Assembly (NCBI GenBank): GCA_021811005.1 | Contig: JAJZPY010000043.1 | Location: forward strand, 1-16,509 | DNA from: Pseudomonadota bacterium | Lineage (GTDB): Bacteria; Pseudomonadota; Gammaproteobacteria; Burkholderiales; Ferrovaceae | Length of the DNA stretch: 16,509 bases | Direction of reading: 5' to 3' | Shown: positions 13,999 through 16,509 of the stretch, piece after piece | Layout of the letters: the number at the start of each line of letters is the position of its first letter | How positions within the stretch are numbered: the stretch's first letter is position 1 | Program-made: the position numbers and the translations under genes | Notes under the pieces: generated by a model | The model's input: only the letters and a program-made list of their open reading frames with translations | What the model was told of the DNA's origin: nothing | Databases searched by the model: none

Positions 13999-14904
13999 TC
14001 AGAACGGCGTGCGTGCCGTCAGCTGCCAGGCGTTGTTGAAGGTCTTGAATCCTCCCACCGTTTTTTCATAGCCTGCGCCAAGCACGAAGTTCAGGCGGTC
14101 GGTCACATGAAAGCGGCCCACGATCAGTTCGGGCGTCAGCACGGTCTGGTTGCGCCCGTTGTTGGGGCCCGAGGCGAAATGGGTGAGCTGGGTTTCGAGT
14201 GCCGGCCACCAGTATCGCGAGAAATGGCCCTGGAATGCGGTATTCCACACGATGGGTTCGCCCAGGCGGGCCATGTCGCGGTCGGGCACGGTCATGGACA
14301 GGGTGCTCTGGATGTCGAAGCCGGACTCGCGCGTGCCCCAGCCCTTGCCTGCGGCCAGGGTGGGGGTATAGAGATAATGGTTGGTGGTGATGGCCGGGTC
14401 GCCCGTGGGCACGCTCACGCCCATGAAGGCGGTCACGATGTAGTTGCCGTTTTCTTCGTTGGCGGAAAGCAGGCGGTATTTGAGCAGGAACGTTTCGTCG
14501 GCCCAGCCGCTCACGGACACGCCTTTGGGCGCGTTGTTGACCACGTATCCCGGCTGGCCCACGATGAGTTCGGTATTGGCGGACGTGATCAGCTCCAGGC
14601 CCTTGTTCAGGCCGTAGTTGCTGCTTTGGGCGCCTGCGGACTTGTACTGCTGCAGCTGGTCATAGCGGTATTCCTGTTCCAGGCGGGGCGTCACGGTGAC
14701 CACCGGCGTCATCCAGTGCGGCTGCGATTCCTTGGCCGCGTCGGAACGGGCAAACCAGTTCTGGAAAAAGTCGCCGCTGTCCGCGCCGCCGCCCGGGGCG
14801 GCGCTGTCGAAGGCGGGCAGGGCATCTGCGGCGGACTGTGCCAGGGCGGGAACGGCAAGCGCCAGGGCTTGCAGCAGGACGAGGGTCGGTTTCAGGGGCT
14901 TCAT
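13999..14904 (-). CDS. Secreted outer-membrane beta-barrel protein, probable Phenol_MetA_deg-like family
   Basis: This 301-residue protein has a signal peptide (about 1-22, predicted cleavage ALA|QS). A probable helical stretch follows (FFQNWFARSDAA), then many alternating amphipathic strands such as DETFLLKYRLLSA, GNYIVTAFMGVSVPTGDP, RLNFVLGAGYEK and a final strand AWQLTARTPF. The terminal phenylalanine is the usual outer-membrane barrel insertion signal. The LKYRLL, then PTGDP, then PTLAAGKGWG pattern resembles the MetA-pathway (Phenol_MetA_deg) transporter-like barrels, whose substrates are mostly unknown. The start is the ATG at 14902-14904, with AGGAG about 10 bp upstream on the minus strand. 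Its promoter region carries a ModE-like box and an FNR-like box, so expression probably responds to molybdate and oxygen. An outer-membrane role in oxyanion passage is inference; I cannot name a substrate. Confidence 0.8.
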   Translation of the reverse strand: MKPLKPTLVLLQALALAVPALAQSAADALPAFDSAAPGGGADSGDFFQNWFARSDAAKESQPHWMTPVVTVTPRLEQEYRYDQLQQYKSAGAQSSNYGLNKGLELITSANTELIVGQPGYVVNNAPKGVSVSGWADETFLLKYRLLSANEENGNYIVTAFMGVSVPTGDPAITTNHYLYTPTLAAGKGWGTRESGFDIQSTLSMTVPDRDMARLGEPIVWNTAFQGHFSRYWWPALETQLTHFASGPNNGRNQTVLTPELIVGRFHVTDRLNFVLGAGYEKTVGGFKTFNNAWQLTARTPF

Positions 14905-14927
14905 CGGTGCGGTTCTCCTGCGAAAGA

Positions 14928-14955
14928 TTCGCTATTAACAAAACAATATAGCGAA
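14928..14955 (-). promoter_or_regulatory. ModE-like operator
   Basis: TTCGCTATTAA (14928-14938), 6 bp CAAAAC, AATATAGCGAA (14945-14955). The published ModE box pattern is ATCGnTATATA-N6-TATATAACGAT, and the arm length and 6-bp spacing here fit it exactly. The outer arms ATTCGCTAT and ATAGCGAAT (14927-14956) are perfect inverted repeats. The box begins 23 bp before the barrel gene's start codon and overlaps the predicted -10 and transcription start, a position expected to repress. A further TATAGCG (14969-14975) repeats the right half-site (14947-14953) at a distance of 22 bp, about two helical turns. Confidence 0.72.
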
Positions 14956-14983
14956 TTGTACAAAAGTATATAGCGCTTGGCAC
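14955..14983 (-). promoter_or_regulatory. Candidate promoter of the barrel gene
   Basis: On the minus strand, TACAAT (14960 down to 14955) is a good -10 element (5 of 6), and GTGCCA (14983 down to 14978) is a poor -35 at 17 bp spacing. The predicted start is near 14948. A weak -35 next to an FNR-like site fits an activator-dependent promoter. Confidence 0.45.
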
Positions 14984-14997
14984 TTGACCTGGATCAG
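14984..14997. promoter_or_regulatory. FNR/ANR-like box between divergent promoters
   Basis: TTGACCTGGATCAG matches 8 of the 10 fixed positions of the FNR/ANR consensus TTGAT-N4-ATCAA. Its centre lies about 42 bp upstream of the predicted barrel-gene start and about 62 bp upstream of the predicted start of the EF-hand gene. These are the usual class II and class I activator positions. The site assignment and both distances rest on promoters identified by eye. Confidence 0.5.
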
Positions 14998-15018
14998 GCC
15001 GGCAGGCAACAGCGGCGC

Positions 15019-15046
15019 TTGCCTGGCGCGCGCGCGCCGCTAGAAT
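15019..15046 (+). promoter_or_regulatory. Probable promoter of the EF-hand gene, with an alternating CG spacer
   Basis: TTGCCT (15019-15024) and TAGAAT (15041-15046) are separated by 16 bp and match the sigma-70 consensus at 4 of 6 and 5 of 6 positions. Most of the spacer is GGCGCGCGCGCGCC (15025-15038), a perfect 14-bp palindrome of alternating G and C. Transcription would start near 15052, 13 bp before the AGGAGG ribosome-binding site (15065-15070). Confidence 0.5.
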
Positions 15047-15079
15047 GGGGAAACGTTGACCAACAGGAGGGTGGATTCC

Positions 15080-16509
15080 ATGGATTCCCAACATCGCCGC
15101 TGGCGTTTTTTTCGTGCGGGGGGCTTCGACCAGGTCCGGCTGGACCAGGCGGAGGAGTTGCTGGCCATCGGAGAACTTGACCAGAAACTGTGGGTGGCCC
15201 TGTCCTGCCCGGTGAACGGCATCCGCTTTGATGCGCGCACCCTGGCTTTCATCGACACTGACGGCGACGGCCACGTGCGCGCCAAGGAACTGATTGCCGC
15301 CGTGGAATGGGCGGCCCGCCAGCTCGCGGAGCCGGCCCTGCTGGCACGCGGAGTGGATGGCGTGTCCCTGGCCGACCTTCGCAGCGATGGCGAGGAGTCG
15401 CAGCGGATCGCGGAAGCCGCCCGCCTGCTGGCGGCCGATCTGGGCAAATCCGAAGGCGGACGATTGAGCGTGGAGGAGGTGGCGCTGGCCCAGGAACGGC
15501 ACGCCGCCCGCCTGCAGGCGGCGTGGGAAGCACAGGGCGCGGGGGTCTCTCCGCTGGGGGCGGACACGGAAGCGGCGTTCCAGGCGCTCCAGGCCGTGGC
15601 CGCACGGGTGGACGATTTCTTCCTGCGCTGCCGCCTGAGCGCTTTCGACGCGCACGCGGAATCCGCCATGAATCCGGCCGAGGAGACCTGGCGTTCGCTG
15701 GCCGCGGCGCCGGTGATGCCGCACGAGGCCCTGGCCGGTCTGCCGCTGGGCCGCGTGCATCCGGGCGCGACCCTGCCGCTGGCGGAGGGGGCGAATCCGG
15801 CCTGGGCCGGGGCGCTGGCCACGCTGTCCCAGGCTGCGGTGACCCCCCTGCTGGGGCCGCGCGAGGCTCTGACGGAGGCGGAGTGGAACGGGCTCAAGGC
15901 GCGCTTTTCAGCCTATGCCGCCTGGCAGTCGTCCCGTCCGGATCCGGCCGCCACGGACGATGGCGGGCGCGACCTGGAACGGCTGGTGCGCTATGTGCGT
16001 GACTTGATGACGCTGGCCAACAATTTCGTGTCCTTCAGGGATTTCTACACGCGCCAGGGCAAGGCCACCTTCCAGTCCGGCACGCTGTATCTGGACGGGC
16101 GCTCCTGCGAACTGTGCGTGACCGTGACCGACCCGGCAAAACACGCGGTGCTGGCCACCCTCTCGCGCATCTGCCTGGTGTACTGCGAGTGCGTCCGGGG
16201 CGGGCGCAGGATGACCATCGCGGCCGCTTTCACGGCGGGCGACTCGGACCAGCTGATGGTGGGCCGCAACGGCGTTTTTTACGACCGCAGCAACGAGGAC
16301 TGGGACGCCACCATCGTCAAGATCATCGATCACCCCATCAGCCTGCGCCAGGCGTTCTGGTCGCCTTACAAGCGCCTGGCCCGGATGGTGGGCGAACAGG
16401 TGCAGAAGCTCGCGGCGAGTCGTGCCAAGGACAATGAAACGCGCCTGTCCCAGGCTGCCTCGGATACGGTGCGCAAAGGCGCGGCGCCGGCCGCGCCTGT
16501 GCCGGCACC
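15080..16509 (+). CDS. Uncharacterised protein with an EF-hand calcium loop (partial, runs off the window)
   Basis: The frame stays open from the ATG at 15080 to the right edge, giving at least 476 residues. The Shine-Dalgarno AGGAGG lies 9 bp upstream, so the start is well supported. No signal peptide is visible. Residues 59-70 read DTDGDGHVRAKE, a complete EF-hand loop with Asp at positions 1, 3 and 5, Gly at 6 and Glu at 12. It is embedded in FIDTDGDGHVRAKELIAAVE, a combination I recall from long uncharacterised bacterial proteins of this type. A middle region rich in Ala, Leu and Glu is followed by a better-ordered segment (about 300-440) with LMTLANNFVSFRDFY, TLYLDGRSCELCVTV, several cysteines, LMVGRNGVFYDR and DWDATIVKIIDHPIS. 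The last visible residues are Ala/Pro-rich. A single calcium loop suggests Ca2+-dependent folding or regulation. I cannot assign a function. Confidence 0.85.
   Translation, partial: MDSQHRRWRFFRAGGFDQVRLDQAEELLAIGELDQKLWVALSCPVNGIRFDARTLAFIDTDGDGHVRAKELIAAVEWAARQLAEPALLARGVDGVSLADLRSDGEESQRIAEAARLLAADLGKSEGGRLSVEEVALAQERHAARLQAAWEAQGAGVSPLGADTEAAFQALQAVAARVDDFFLRCRLSAFDAHAESAMNPAEETWRSLAAAPVMPHEALAGLPLGRVHPGATLPLAEGANPAWAGALATLSQAAVTPLLGPREALTEAEWNGLKARFSAYAAWQSSRPDPAATDDGGRDLERLVRYVRDLMTLANNFVSFRDFYTRQGKATFQSGTLYLDGRSCELCVTVTDPAKHAVLATLSRICLVYCECVRGGRRMTIAAAFTAGDSDQLMVGRNGVFYDRSNEDWDATIVKIIDHPISLRQAFWSPYKRLARMVGEQVQKLAASRAKDNETRLSQAASDTVRKGAAPAAPVPA

Noticed and set aside
13989..14002. CTGAG-TCGC-CTCAG hairpin between the convergent modE and barrel stop codons
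   Set aside because: The stem is only 5 bp, is made partly of the two stop codons, and has no T-run on either side, so a terminator cannot be supported.

Overview
The window is GC-rich, gene-dense Gram-negative DNA with short intergenic gaps. The protein families (TolC-type outer-membrane channel, YbhGFS-type exporter, CZB chemoreceptor, multi-domain c-di-GMP enzymes, ModE with two Mop domains) and the FNR- and sigma-28-like sites suggest a motile, facultatively anaerobic proteobacterium, most likely a betaproteobacterium. That placement is inferred from family resemblance alone. No tRNA, rRNA, CRISPR array, insertion sequence or phage gene was seen, and no gap between genes exceeds about 175 bp.

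Layout. (1) Positions 1-4115, minus strand: a tightly packed tripartite export operon in the order TolC-family channel, YbhG-type periplasmic adaptor, YbhF-type double ATPase, YbhS-type permease (the last cut by the window edge). (2) Positions 4116-6188, plus strand: a sigma-28 (FliA)-like promoter followed by two overlapping genes, a free-standing Aer-like PAS protein and a membrane-hairpin chemoreceptor with a C-terminal zinc-binding CZB domain. Together they look like a split Aer, i.e. a CetB/CetA-type energy-taxis receptor. (3) Positions 6189-8855: a PAS-GAF-PAS-GGDEF-EAL protein with its own probable promoter. (4) Positions 8948-13992: an EAL-CBS-GGDEF protein whose stop codon overlaps the modA start, followed by modA, a single-domain mop gene, modB, a short modC lacking the usual C-terminal Mop/TOBE domain, and modE. 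(5) Positions 13999-14904, minus strand: a secreted beta-barrel protein convergent with modE. (6) From 15080, plus strand: an uncharacterised protein with one canonical EF-hand loop, running off the window.

The most interesting region is 14905-15079, between the barrel gene and the EF-hand gene. It holds a near-perfect inverted repeat with the geometry of a ModE box, lying over the predicted -10 and start of the barrel gene's promoter. An FNR/ANR-like box sits about 42 bp upstream of that predicted start and about 62 bp upstream of the predicted start of the divergent gene. This predicts an outer-membrane protein controlled by both molybdate (through the neighbouring modE) and oxygen, a candidate outer-membrane part of molybdate acquisition. 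A second theme is the physical link between c-di-GMP turnover and molybdate uptake: the EAL-CBS-GGDEF gene appears to be the first gene of the mod operon.
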